From contig JALGQZ010000014.1 of NCBI GenBank assembly GCA_023105745.1, forward strand, positions 4,311,888 through 4,375,887: a DNA stretch of 64,000 nt. Direction: 5' to 3'. A model generated the notes under the pieces. It was not told where the DNA came from. It was given only the letters and a program-made list of their open reading frames with translations, and ran no database searches. This stretch comes from Austropuccinia psidii (taxonomy: Eukaryota > Basidiomycota > Pucciniomycetes > Pucciniales > Sphaerophragmiaceae). Below are positions 1 through 11,022 of this stretch, in pieces (the stretch's first letter is position 1; every line of letters starts with the position of its first letter). The translations under genes and the position numbers were made by a program.

Positions 1-346
1 ATTGCCTCTACCAATTTGAATTTTTTTTTTAAATCAAAAACTCTGTTGAAAAACTACCCCTGGTTAAAAATTCTCTCCCTCACTCACAACTAATTCACTG
101 GAGCTGATTTTTTTTGCATTTGTAATGTTTTTTTAATATTTTGTTTTTCAACTATTTTAGTCCTTTTTTTTGTATCTTTTCTCTCGCTCACTCCCAAATC
201 TCTCACTTAAACTGATGTTTTCATTTCTTTTATATGTTTAAGTTTTTTTAAATTTTTTCAACTAGGTAAGTTTTTTTTATTCAATTTTTTTTATCTTTTG
301 AACAGGTCCATCTTCACCATCATCACCTCAGTGTCAGAAACCACCA
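1..346. other. T-rich non-coding DNA, no gene seen
   Basis: Long T tracts alternate with short mixed sequence. I see no coding frame with family resemblance. It may be the outer part of the transposon that carries the Tet-like and Harbinger relics to the right, but no terminus is visible before the window edge. Confidence 0.5.
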
Positions 347-409
347 ACCATCCATTTATCCACCTCCACCATCCATCTATCCATCTCCACCACCCTGCTT
401 TCCACCTCC
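347..409 (+). repeat. 21-bp minisatellite, three units
   Basis: Three head-to-tail 21-bp units (347-367, 368-388, 389-409) share the core ACCATCCATYTATCCAYCTCC; the third is more diverged. The tract is C-rich and almost lacks G on this strand, unlike its T-rich surroundings. An open frame across it reads Pro/His-rich (IHLHHP repeats), but this is just the translation of the repeat. Confidence 0.7.
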
Positions 410-446
410 ACATAACTGCTACCTGCCACCATCCACCCCTCAGTAG

Positions 447-485
447 CCCTAGAACCTCCAAAGAAGTCTTCTGGAGGTTCTAGGG
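447..485. repeat. Perfect hairpin 1 (14-bp arms)
   Basis: CCCTAGAACCTCCA (447-460) is exactly inverted at 472-485. The 11-nt loop contains a second small palindrome, GAAG-T-CTTC. It is the first of three perfect hairpins in about 220 bp. Confidence 0.8.
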
Positions 486-589
486 ATTCTCCAACTTGAA
501 AAAATCTGAATCAAGTTTAAATCACTTTGGAAGGCCTACTGAATTGATTCTAGGACAATTTAAGGTATTATTTTTGATTTTCAACTGCA

Positions 590-612
590 TAATGGCCTCC
601 AAGAGGCCATTA
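590..612. repeat. Perfect hairpin 2 (10-bp arms)
   Basis: TAATGGCCTC (590-599) is exactly inverted at 603-612 with a 3-nt loop. Confidence 0.8.
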
Positions 613-634
613 TTAATTTGAAATATTTTTTTTA

Positions 635-669
635 AATAGACTTCATCCTCAATCATGATGAAGTCTATT
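635..669. repeat. Perfect hairpin 3 (13-bp arms)
   Basis: AATAGACTTCATC (635-647) is exactly inverted at 657-669 with a 9-nt loop. It lies directly before the T-tract/TGATGATCA array. Confidence 0.8.
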
Positions 670-1240
670 ATTTCTGACATATTCTGATTTTTTTTCATCA
701 TTCATGATTTTTTTCTTTTAATTTTTCTAATGATGATTATAGCTGACCCATTTTTTTGTGTTTTTTTTCTAATGATAATCACTGATGGTCATTTTTCTCT
801 TTTTTTTGTTCCATCATGATCATGATTGATCATATTTATTTTAAATTTCCTTTTTTTTCTTTTTATTTTTCTGATGATCATCATAACTAACCAATGATAT
901 TTTTTTCTGATGATTAACATTGATGATCATTTCTTTTTATTTAATCAAGATAATTACTGATCATCTTTAATTTCATTTTTTTTTCATTTTTTTTTCTAAT
1001 GATCATGATACCTAAAATATGGTTTTTTTCTATTCTTTTCTGATAATAATCACTGATGATCAATTGTTATTTTATTTCTTTTTAATCATGATCATTACTG
1101 ATCATTTTTATTTTAAATTTTTTTTTTGGATTTAATTGAAACTAAAAATTTCTATTTTTTTCTGATCTTTTTTAAGTGATGATCATAACTGATGAATATC
1201 TTTTTTATATATTTTTTTGTTAATTGATAATGATAATAGC
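670..1240. repeat. Degenerate T-tract / TGATGATCA array
   Basis: Runs of 6-12 T alternate with variants of TGATGATCATCACTGAT every 50-70 bp across the interval. Phase and unit length drift, so this is an old or loosely constrained tandem array. I see no coding frame. Confidence 0.55.
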
Positions 1241-1246
1241 TCATGA

Positions 1247-1270
1247 TTCTTATTCTTATTCTTATTCTTA
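1247..1270 (+). repeat. TTCTTA microsatellite, four units
   Basis: Four uninterrupted TTCTTA hexamers at the end of the T-rich array. Confidence 0.85.
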
Positions 1271-1473
1271 TTTTTATATTCTTTTTGGATTCTTTTTTTA
1301 ATGATGATATGGGATAATGCTAATTATTCTGTTTAATTGATTTTCAATATAGGGGTGGAGTACATATGAGGTTTATTTCTGCAATTTCATTTAATCTCAC
1401 CCCCTTCCATCATCATTGAAATTCAAGAAACCCTCCTCCTCTCTCTCACTCTGAAAATAATTCTGATGATGTC

Positions 1474-2630
1474 ATGGTTAAGACTAAAACAGATTCAGAA
1501 AATCATAAGAATGATTTGAAAGATGATGAAGCTATGATTCCTCCTCTTTATTTCATGGTTAGGACTAAACCAAATATAGAACATCATGAGGACAATAATA
1601 CCAAAACAAATCATAAAAGAAAACTTAACCAAAGCCGACGACAACATATCCATTATTCAAAACAGATCATATCTCACCTGGAAAATGTGAACATAGCATA
1701 TGAAAACTTCTCAACCAACTCAATTGACAAAAAAGAAGCCAATGCCTCATGGTTAAAACTTCCATCAGTAGACACTTTACCCCATCCTTATCTAATCATT
1801 GATAAAACAGCAAAGCCATTCTTACCATTTGTCATTTATGAAATCACCCCTTTTGAAAATTCATCTGGCCACTCTCAAATTCCACAAGACCTTATTATGA
1901 CATTAATGACCTTATCTCAAAATATCCAAGAAATTAAAACAAATGAAAAATACTAGGTGGAATTATGAAAGGTATGGCCTTTTTTGCTGGTTCAGATTCT
2001 GGAAAATCTTCAGGCGTGTGATATTTTTTCCTTTTTATATTAGTAATTACTAATTAATTTCAAAACTTTTAGGTGTTTACTCCCAAAAACCTGGTTTGAC
2101 TCCTCATCAAATTGAAACAGATAATAAGGAATGGTCCAAACTTCAACAATATGACAAATTCATTTACTCAAAAATATTGTATTTTTCTAAATTAGCTGCA
2201 AATAAAAATAAATCATTAATGGAAGCAGCCAGATTACCAAACTTCAGTCAGCTGGAATGGACTTCTGCCAATCCAAAGGAAGAACTCAAAGATTTTACAA
2301 ATGTCATTTTCACTCAAGATGAATGTTTCAATAAGCTGCATCAAGATTAAAATGATCTTAATTCATAGACTTATGGTATATTTCCTTTTGTCTCCAAAAA
2401 CAATTTCCATCCCCTTGCAACTGTCTTCACCCCATCTGGGAATGGCTTGCACTTCCCCAGATTAAAAATGGAGATTGATTTTTCAAAAAAAACCAGGAGT
2501 AATGAAAATTCTTTGGAAGATATAATCAATGGTTAATCATACAACTGAACCACCTCCAGCCATAGTAAATCTTGATAAAATAACCCATTTTAGATTTTTT
2601 TTCAAATCAACCATAAATTATTCAATTTAG
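1474..2630 (+). pseudogene. Tet-like 2OG-Fe(II) oxygenase relic
   Basis: I recognise this as a member of the large rust-fungal group of Tet-like 2OG-Fe(II) dioxygenases; TET/JBP enzymes oxidise 5-methylcytosine or thymine in DNA. The first frame (1474-1956) is a Lys-rich N-terminus leading to KPFLPFVIYEITPF. A shifted frame from the ATG at 1965 seems to splice near 1998-2073 (acceptor CTTTTAG) into SQKPGLTPHQIETDNKEWSK. The iron-binding HxD is visible as LHQD (His 2339-2341, Asp 2345-2347), followed at once by a TAA. After two stops and a frameshift near 2528 the distal His region reads NHTTEPPP (His 2538-2540), then KITHF. Stops and shifts make it non-functional. It lies tail to tail with the Harbinger transposase. 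Assignment rests on motif order and wording, not on an alignment. Confidence 0.6.
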
Positions 2631-2818
2631 GTGAATATTTTTTTAAAAATGACACCCACTGAAATTAATTCAAAATTCAATGGGTACTATGAAAGAGATA
2701 TGAAGGCCAAAACAGAGTTAAAAAGTATTTATTTTAAATAGCTTTATTTTCTCAATAACATCTCCACTCTGCTTTATGCCATTAAACTAAGTAAATAAGT
2801 AAATTTTCCTGATGAAAT

Positions 2819-4064
2819 TCACAATTGATTTTCTTTCCATGCCAAATTAATTGATTCAATTTCTTCACACATATTTACAACATCTTCCCCATTTTTCCTA
2901 TTGGAAATATTTTCTGCTTGTGGTGGATCATCATCTTAATATAAATCAAACCATTCATCTCAAATATTTGCTAACATATTATGTAAAATCATGCAAGAAA
3001 CAACCCAACTAATAAAGTATTCAATTTAATGATGATCCCTCATTTGGTTTCACATTTCCCTTAGAGAAAAACACCTCCACTTTAAAATTCCAATTTCATG
3101 TTCAATTATGACCCTTGATTTTTCTAGACAGTAATTAAAGGTATGGTTGTCTTTATTCTGTGCCACAACTCCCTTATAGGCTGGAACAACCCAAGGAGAG
3201 CTTTTATATGCTGGATAAGCAAGTAAGTACTTATCTTTTTCATATAATATGTGAGGGTTTTGTGCAATTTTCATATTTTACTATACATTTGAATCATTAA
3301 GTGACCCAGCACAACCCATATGTGGAGCAGTGAACTGTTTGTTTATATCAAACACCAGTTTTATTGACATAGAATACTTTAATTTTAAACAATCAGTCAA
3401 AATGAATTAAAAAATAAAAATTCAAATATTACCTCTTTTTAACATCAAAATAGGCTTTCCCATCATTGGGGGACATCAGAGATAATGGTATGAGACTCCC
3501 ATCCATAAATCCAATGCACCCAGGGAAGCCTTCAGCCTGCATAACTTGTGAAATCTCTATGCATTGCTCCATTGTTGGCCACAAAATCATTTCTAACTTC
3601 AACTTCATTAATATCTGGATCACTCTTTGAGTGTACAACACAATAGCCCCATCTCTAATTACAAATAACATTCCAATCTTTCCCAAAGCATCCCCATTTA
3701 CATTTTCTCCTAGCCTTGATAGTGCCACAGCCAGTGGTATGGCAGGATTGCATTGTTTTTTTTGTGATGAGTTTTGAAAGCTTTTATCATCTTGAATTTG
3801 TACAACCAAATTTTCAAATTATTCATGTGTGGTCTTAAAAAGATGGCAAAACCTTTCATATGATAATGTTTTTAAATCATTCATTGTATACATGTAATGT
3901 GATGGATATTCTCCACAAGGATTGACGTATCTTTGTGATGATATCATATCTAATAAAATTATATCTTTCTGGATATCAGAATCAATATTGGAGTTGAAAT
4001 AATTGATGAACTGCAGTGAGTTTAATGTCTGAAGTAAAGGTAGCCATTGCAATGCCTTTGGCAT
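2819..4064 (-). pseudogene. PIF/Harbinger DDE transposase relic
   Basis: Cut-and-paste transposase of the PIF/Harbinger superfamily. The N-terminal part (4064-3822) is followed in frame by a TAA at 3819-3821 and then by 3809-3429, which carries the first catalytic Asp in GFMDGS (codon 3501-3503). A probable intron near 3367-3431 leads to SMSIKLVFDINKQFTAPHMG, and then to LLAYPAYKSSPWVVPAYKG, where the family has D-S-A-Y; here the second Asp codon is TAT (3215-3217), so a catalytic residue is lost. The third acidic residue is kept in IIEHEIGILK. The C-terminal SWVVSCMILHNMLA region runs to a TGA at 2819-2821 through several stops. Its tail lies about 190 bp from the end of the convergent Tet-like relic. 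Family call strong; activity excluded. Confidence 0.8.
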
Positions 4065-4199
4065 GGTAAATGAAGAAAAGATCTATAGAAAATGCAGTTT
4101 GAAATAGAATAATTTAATAAATGACCAGTGTATTAAGATTTTATGCAATTCAACATGCCCTTACTGAGTTGTGTTTTGTAAATATGTGCCCTTAAGTGA

Positions 4200-4360
4200 A
4201 GCTAAATGTGGTATTATAATATCTAAAAATGGGATTTGGTACCTCAAAATAACACACTGATTGAGGTGTTGGATTTCCCGAATCCCAAAATTTTAATGTG
4301 GGATTTGGAAAAAAATAACTCTGCATTTTGAATTTGGGATTTGGTAGCTTTGACACCCCC
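4200..4360. repeat. Likely right terminus of the Harbinger element
   Basis: Read inward from the right, the end begins GGGGGTGTCAAAGC (reverse complement of 4347-4360), a typical Harbinger-like tip. GGGATTTGG recurs at 4231, 4300 and 4336 with partial copies between, as in subterminal transposase-binding repeats. At 4361 the sequence switches to LTR DNA shared with copies at about 12515 and 15045. The matching left end is not identified. Confidence 0.45.
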
Positions 4361-5988
4361 TATTATTATAGTTATGGCATAAAATATTCATATTATTTAG
4401 AAAGAATGAACTAATATATTACAAAGGATATATTCATGGCAATCGATTATTACTACCAACAAATAAGAAATACATGAGAAATTTCTATTTAATAGTAAAA
4501 GACAATTTATAACAATAATATCACTAATATTGAAGTAATACATTAATAAAAATACAATTTATATTAAGAAAAGAATTATTAAAGAATAATAATAGAGAAA
4601 AATATTATAATAAGAGAAAATAACCTACTTTTAACACTTAACATAATAATTTTTATTGAGTTTATTTTGAATAATTTAAATAAAGCTTATTCCAATGGTA
4701 GTTACCATAAAAAATAGGGAGAAATACAATTTTCACTATTTCTACATGGATTTGGAGATTTTTAAGAGAATTAAACAAAAACAATAAAATATTGGATTAA
4801 TCAAATCAAAGCTGGTGATAATTACATATTTAATACTTGGTATTTAAGAAGTCAATAGTTTTATATATAAAGAATGAAGAAATTACCTTTTATTTCAATT
4901 TTTTAATGTTTTTTATGTGTCTGGGGGGGAAGTGGAGGAAGAAGAAGTCCATTTATATTAAGGATCCTTCCTTCTAGTAACCAGAAACCTTATATTAGAT
5001 GTGTACCTATGGTATCCACTGGAATCAATCAGTATTTTAAGGTTTGGTGATGATTACATCATCATTGGACCTTTTTATCTCATTATTATGCCATTTTTTA
5101 AAGTTAGCACTGTAACTCTAATTTGATGAAATAATAAGCTTAGAAAATAAACTATTTTTGTGGATTATAGTCTGTTTAATGATAAAATACTAACATCCAC
5201 CCGTTTTATCTCTTATTTAACTGTTAAAATTAAAAGAAGATTAGAGTCAACAATCATCAATGATCATTTTTGAGCCTAACCTTTAATCCTTAATAACTTT
5301 CAAATTATTCTGGCTAAAAGAAATCAGAAAATGAACTCTGATAGCTTGAAATTTTCTCACCAAGACTCCAAGAGGATTTCATCACATCATAAAAACTCTA
5401 TTTTTGATAATTTTTCTTGTAATTCCACTTTTCTATAGAAATATACTTTCTTAGACTTTAAACCATGATTTAAGGGGGTTTTGCCTTTAATATCATGATG
5501 AATATTATGTAATTATTCACATATGAGCTAGTAGAGTCTTAATATCTACTTTTTTAAGTTTGGACCACTTTTGATTTTAAGTGGTCAACAGCTATTGCTA
5601 TTTTTCCAAATATCTCCTTGTACTTTTTAGCCTTTTATTTGTACCAGTATTTTGTGGTAACTTAATTTTTGAATCCACTCTTTATCATGTCTAATTCAGA
5701 ATATATGAGCTGAAAAGCATGAATATATGCACTGATCACAAAGGTGCATATATTCAGGTTATCTCAGTAAGTATTGGTTTTATTGATATGGCATAAAGAT
5801 GTCATATATGTATTTTTTGATGGGTAATCAAATTCAATAATTTATTTTAAATTTGTGTTCATTGGTTTATGAGATAATAAAGAATTATTACTTATTTTAA
5901 GATTATAATTTCAATTCTTATCATTAAAATAAGTTTTGGAATGTTTTCTGTGACATTTTTGGATATGTGGTAATATCTAAAATTCTCA
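4361..5988 (-). repeat. 3' LTR (family A) of element 1
   Basis: Long stretches match the LTR at 12392-14170 and the solo LTR at 14925-16910, for example the region around 4620-4660. In element orientation it starts TGAGAATTTTAGATATTACC right after a purine-rich tract GGTAGGGAAT (reverse complement of 5989-5998), which fits a polypurine tract. Its distal end is missing because the Harbinger terminus abuts at 4360. Confidence 0.75.
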
Positions 5989-6152
5989 AATTCCCTACCA
6001 ACAAAAAAATCTCAACACAATCTTATATAGAAAATTGGGGTATCATCCACTGTTCTACCTCTTCAATAGAAGCTTTTAGTCTTGAATCTCAATAATGCTT
6101 AAATTTTTTCTTCTTTAGGTTTTTGTTCATGTCTGAACCTTCTTCCAAATTT

Positions 6153-6404
6153 TTAAGCCTTAGTTATATACTTCTCAAGAAGCTGTTTTTCTTCTTGAGC
6201 TGGGTTTTCATACCTTACCAGGTACTCTCTTTTGTTTTTGTTTCTTTTCCTCTTTTCTTCAAGGACTTTCACAATTTTCTTTTCTTTTCCACCTTCTAGA
6301 GGGGGAATTTCAAGTGGTGGTATATTTATTGGGGAAAATAATCTCTTATCACTGGAACTGTAAGGTTTTGTTAAGCTTAAAGGAATTTTTGTGTGTTTTT
6401 TCAT
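6153..6404 (-). pseudogene. Integrase C-terminus with chromodomain (element 1)
   Basis: The 83-residue open piece holds LTKPYSSSDKRLFSP, then IPPLEIPPLEGG and a chromodomain-like block with KKIVKVLEEK, REYLVRYENPAQEEKQLLEKYI. In related elements this block ends the integrase and is thought to tether the pre-integration complex to chromatin marks. The chromodomain W of the usual DEWLLE motif is replaced (EKQLLE). It continues the integrase frames to its right through breaks. Confidence 0.75.
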
Positions 6405-7650
6405 TAATTAACCTGTTAACTCTAGCTGCACAGAATTAGGGCCATGTAGGGCTTTTATAATAAAAGGTCCTGCTAAGTAATCTTTAAATTTCTTTGTTCC
6501 TGTAATTTTATTAAAATTTAGTTTTGATACTAGGAATAAGTCTTCTATTGAAAAATCAGGTTGTTTATGACTTTTGTCCCATATTTCCTTTTTATATTTA
6601 AAAGAATCTTGAATAAATCTATTTTTATTATTTTTTCTTTATTGATTATTATTTCAGGTGCTTGCTGTTGTGTATGTATCAACTAGGTCCATTTTGAGTG
6701 TTTCATAAGGAAGTATTGAATTCCAAACTTTTTCTAACATTGTGGGTGCTTTACCAGTTGATTAAGGAATTAAAATTTACATGCCAGCTCTAGAGCTGGT
6801 ATTAGAGTAAACCAATCATGTGTAAAACCATCAATGTCCTTGAATCCTAGGCCATAAACACAGAATCCTCAGATCATATCTTATAAATTTTGTATCATTA
6901 TTTCTGAAGGTCTATCAGTATGAGTTCAATAGGCTGTTTAGAATGATGATTTTGTGCCAAACAAGTTATTGAAGTTTTTCCAGAAAGCTGAAGTCAATTT
7001 GGGATCTCTATCACTTATGATATTTTTGAATAAGCCTGTATGGCTAATAGCTCTATTCCATATCATTATGGATGTCTCCATAGCTGTGTCCTCTTTCTGA
7101 CAAGGCAAGAACATTGGGGTTTACTGTACCTTTAAACTAACACTGGGGATGCATTAAAATTCCTATCTCCTCCAGTGGGTAGAGCTCTTACCCAATGCAT
7201 ATGCACTATTTCCAATTTGGATTTTTGGTTCTTGGATTTCTATCATCATTCCATATTTCTTGCCTGTGGCTCTGTTTGCTTTTTGTCCTCTTTCACAAGT
7301 TTTGAAATATTATTGAACATATTTTCTCCAATTTTTAAACCAAGAACAATTCTTCACTCTTTCTAGTGTCCTTTATTCTGAGAGATGTCTAAAAACAACA
7401 GCATCATGGGATTCATGTAGTATAGTGTTCAATAAAGCCCCATCTGTTAGAGTTGTGACAAATGTGTGTTTGGTTCTATGATAAAGAATTACATCAAGGA
7501 GGGGGAGTCTTTCTTCATCATATGCTTTTCACATAATTTGCCTAATTTGGAAGATAATAGTGGATCTTTGAGCTCTTTGTCACTAGTTGGCATAACATAT
7601 GGCAATTCCTATCCTTCTTATAGCTTTTTTTGAACTTTTCTCAAACCTTC
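6405..7650 (-). pseudogene. Integrase relic (element 1)
   Basis: Minus-strand frames, broken by many stops, give the His-His-Cys-Cys region (a block ending near 7350 that reads like ESHDAVVFRHLSE) and weakly the DDE core and GKTPAMLEKGW-like block near 6740. Order and spacing match elements 2 and 3. No long open frame survives, so it is assigned mainly by collinearity with the better-preserved copies. Confidence 0.55.
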
Positions 7651-9000
7651 TGTACCAATTCCTGTTACACATAGCCATTCTAGAACATTTTCTTCCTGTG
7701 GTACCCATGCTGGGATTTCAGCCTTATTTGATAAAGCCATCTTAATTATTGCAAATATTTCCATATTTGTGGACTATAGTCATATTTATTCCATACTCTT
7801 TGATAGTAATTTACCATCTCAGTGTATTTATATTTGGTTTCTTCATTTTGATAATTACTTTACAACATTACAGTCTAAGTTTGATTTCTCTAATGACTAC
7901 ACTAAAAAAGGAATTTCATTTCACTTGCTCCATAGCTAGCTTCTTTTGGCTTAATTTCTCTATAAATAAAGCAAATTGGTCCTTCAAGAGGCTTATAATT
8001 GATAGTTTGTGTTTGGTAGAGTGCAACACCTAATCCTCCTCCACAAGAATCAATGCAAAATTTGAAAGGTAATTTATAATCTGGAATTAAGAGGAAAGGG
8101 GAATCTATGAGGGATTTTTTGAGTTACTCATATGATTTGATTCTTTCTTTTTTCATTTAATAGACTGAGGTATAAAGAGATTTTGCCATTTTTGAAAAGT
8201 CATTTATATTCTGTCTGTAATATCCCAAAAATCATAATAATGAGTGCATTCATTTCTTAGTTTGGGGCATCCGCTTCAGTACTACTTCTGCTACTTTATT
8301 TTTATCTATTCCCAAACTTAGTCCAGATACAACATGTCATAGTGCCTTTACCTAACTATATGAAAAATGACATTTCTTTCAGGATATTTTCATATTGACT
8401 TGAAATTTCTTTTTATGAGACTCTTCTTAGTCTTTCCAGGGGGTTTTACCAAGTTTCTGAGCAAAATATTATATCATCAATGTGTATTATTAGCCATCCA
8501 TCTGATATTTCTTCAGGGATATGATACTTGTAATTCTTTGATAATGGGAAGGGCAATTTTTTTATAAAAAATGGAATTCTTAGGTATTTATATATGCCAC
8601 AGTGGACTAACATCCTTAATAATTCTCTTGGCATTTTCTGTTGCTACATCTTGGTGAAAATCTTTAACAGCTTCCATGGCCGTAACAACCTTAGCCTGTG
8701 ACAGTTGTATTAATGTCTTGTAGATTCTAGGTATTGAATCTCTGTCAGAGATTATTCAGGTATTAGAATCTCTAAAATTCCTACCATCCTTGATTTACCA
8801 TTGTGCCGTGTTATAATAGAAGGTGTAGTTACCTCTACCTGTTCATTATGTGCTACTTCACTTCAGACCCCTAATCCCATTGGGTATCTAATGTAGAGAT
8901 CTAAGGATTCTTTAGCTCTTGATCTGGCTGGATAAGCTGGCCTTCTGAACAGGGGTTGACAAGGTTCCTCTAAATTTAGAATAATATCTAGCTCATTTGA
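7651..9000 (-). pseudogene. Reverse transcriptase and RNase H relic (element 1)
   Basis: The clearest part is 8446-8634, which reads HCGIYKYLRIPF and then SDGWLIIHIDDIIFCSETW. This corresponds to the gypsy reverse transcriptase palm with the catalytic YIDD box present as HIDD. Upstream frames (8700-9000) match the LNTY..DRYPIP region only in pieces. Downstream to about 7800 lie the connection and RNase H, again in pieces. Confidence 0.75.
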
Positions 9001-10480
9001 AATAATGGAATCTAGTGGTTCTTTTTCAGTTTCAAAGGAGTTTTTGTATTTATACAGGATATAAATTAACTTTTATTTCATTTTTTTTGTTAATTATTCA
9101 TTGAATTTTGCCTCCAAGAACTGTTCACTAATTAATAATTGTTTTTCTGGGTTTGTTTCTTCATTTCTTACAACATAAACTTGTTTCTTATTATTTGAGA
9201 AGCCAAATTTTTCCTTTTACTGTCTCCTAAGGTAAAATACCTAGATTTTGGTGTGAGATATTTATGCCATAAATTAATAAGTAATCATTTCCAAGTATGA
9301 AATCTTCACTGGTACATTTTTCCATTGCTGAAAACTCAGTTTAAATTTTTATACATCAAGATGGATATGGGAATATTAGTGTTAAATAAATAATTTCAAG
9401 TGGCTTCATGCTTTCACTTTCACTACTAATATTGAACCCTTGTATTGGTATAAGTTTGTCTTACCAATCTGGTATAAGTGTTTCAAAATGATTTGTTTCA
9501 ACACCAGTGTAGTATTTCCTTGTGTCCAGATTGATCTTTTCATTTTGATTATTTATCAAAACAATACTTATACTTGATTTTCCAGCTGTATAGCCCATCC
9601 CTTTTTGTGCTTGGTTCTATGAAATTTTGAATATTTTATATTTCTAAGGAATTTATCAGATGTTCTAAGTTGTGGTAAATTGGATTTTGAATCCAGTGAT
9701 TCATAGATTTAATTATTATTATTAATTTGAGCATTAAGTATGTTGATTTAATAAGTTTCAAAGAGCTGCTGATTCTTCATGTTCTCTTTCAGAATCATAT
9801 TCTTCTTCCTTGGAATTGTGGTCTTCTGCTTACACAGTTTAATTTATTTTTTCCCTTTTAAGGTCATTTTTGGCTAAGTGACTACTACCACCATGTCTAT
9901 GGAATTTTCTTTTCTCATTAGTGTTATTGGGTTTGAAAGATTATTTTGGCTTATATTCATTAATAAATGGTTTTTTTGGGCTTTTTATGTTCAACTTCTT
10001 CCATGTTCTTGTCATAATGTCTTCTAGTGCATTAATTTACTCTTCTGTGGAGCATAGCCCTATGCACCTGCATCTCCATGAATGCTCTAGTTTGCCACTG
10101 AATGTTTTGAGTATTTAAATATGTAGAAGGTTTTTGTAAAAATTATGGATATGATTTATTCAATATTTTAACTTGTTTTAAGAACTAAGCTAAAGGTTTG
10201 TCTTTGTCTGGGTCAAAGAATGGGTTTTCAAATTCATTTTCTATTTTATACCTCCAAGAATCATTTTCCCACCAAGGCCAGGTGTTCTTGCCATTCCCTG
10301 ACTTATTCCATAATACCATTTCTTTGTATATTTCTCAAGGAGTGAGTTTAATATTGCACTTATTAATAAATCTGGTATGGAATAATCTTTTTGCAACAAA
10401 TTTTTTTGTACAGATATAAATTGTTGTATTAAATGACATGTGTTCATATTGACCTTTACCTGTGAATTCTGGTCATTCTT
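9001..10480 (-). pseudogene. Gag core, zinc knuckle and protease relic (element 1)
   Basis: Around 10241-10447 the frames contain AKKW-like wording (KYTKKWYYGISQG), which matches the retrotransposon Gag domain seen intact in element 5. A degraded zinc knuckle lies near 9870-9910 (SSHLAK remains). Near 9240-9610 the protease reads LDT followed by a changed active-site region, then the ILGNDYLLIYGI block. All frames are interrupted. Confidence 0.6.
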
Positions 10481-11022
10481 TACGTTGAGGTGCTTATGTT
10501 ATTAAAAATTTGTTATTTTTTTGATGGCTCCAATCTGTTATAAAGGGACTTTCTATTTCCTCTTTTGGTTTAACAGGGATTTCTTTATGGGAAAATGGGG
10601 TTGTTAAATCTCAAATTTTGAAGTTAGTCTCATTTATCTTATCCTTCTTCTCAGTTATAACTATAATTTCACTTTTAATGTCATTTTAAATATTCATTCT
10701 TGCTTCATCACTTTTTTTAACTGGTCCAAAAGCAATTTTTGGTGTAATGAAGTCTGTTCTTTGATATCTTTCATTTACTCATACAGCTCTTGTGGTCCTT
10801 GTATCAACTATTTATTATTATCAATGACAGATTTTTGTTTATTATTTTAAACCATAAATTTGATATTATCTGCTTTTTTCTGATTTTGTATAAAAACTCA
10901 GGATAAAGATAATATTCTGTTGCTTATTTCTTTCAATGATAACCAAATATTCTTAATGTCTTCTAAATTTAAGATACTATTTTGAATGTATGACTAACTA
11001 TTTACCACATCAGGAGACAAAG

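Noticed and set aside
298..483. 61-codon Pro/His-rich open frame as a gene
   Set aside because: It is a translation of the 21-bp minisatellite and half of a hairpin; no start context or family resemblance.
1345..1370. GGGGTGGAGT at 1352 as the left end of the Harbinger element
   Set aside because: It shares only the first few bases with the right tip GGGGGTGTCAAAGC, and no 3-bp duplication matches. Too weak to call.
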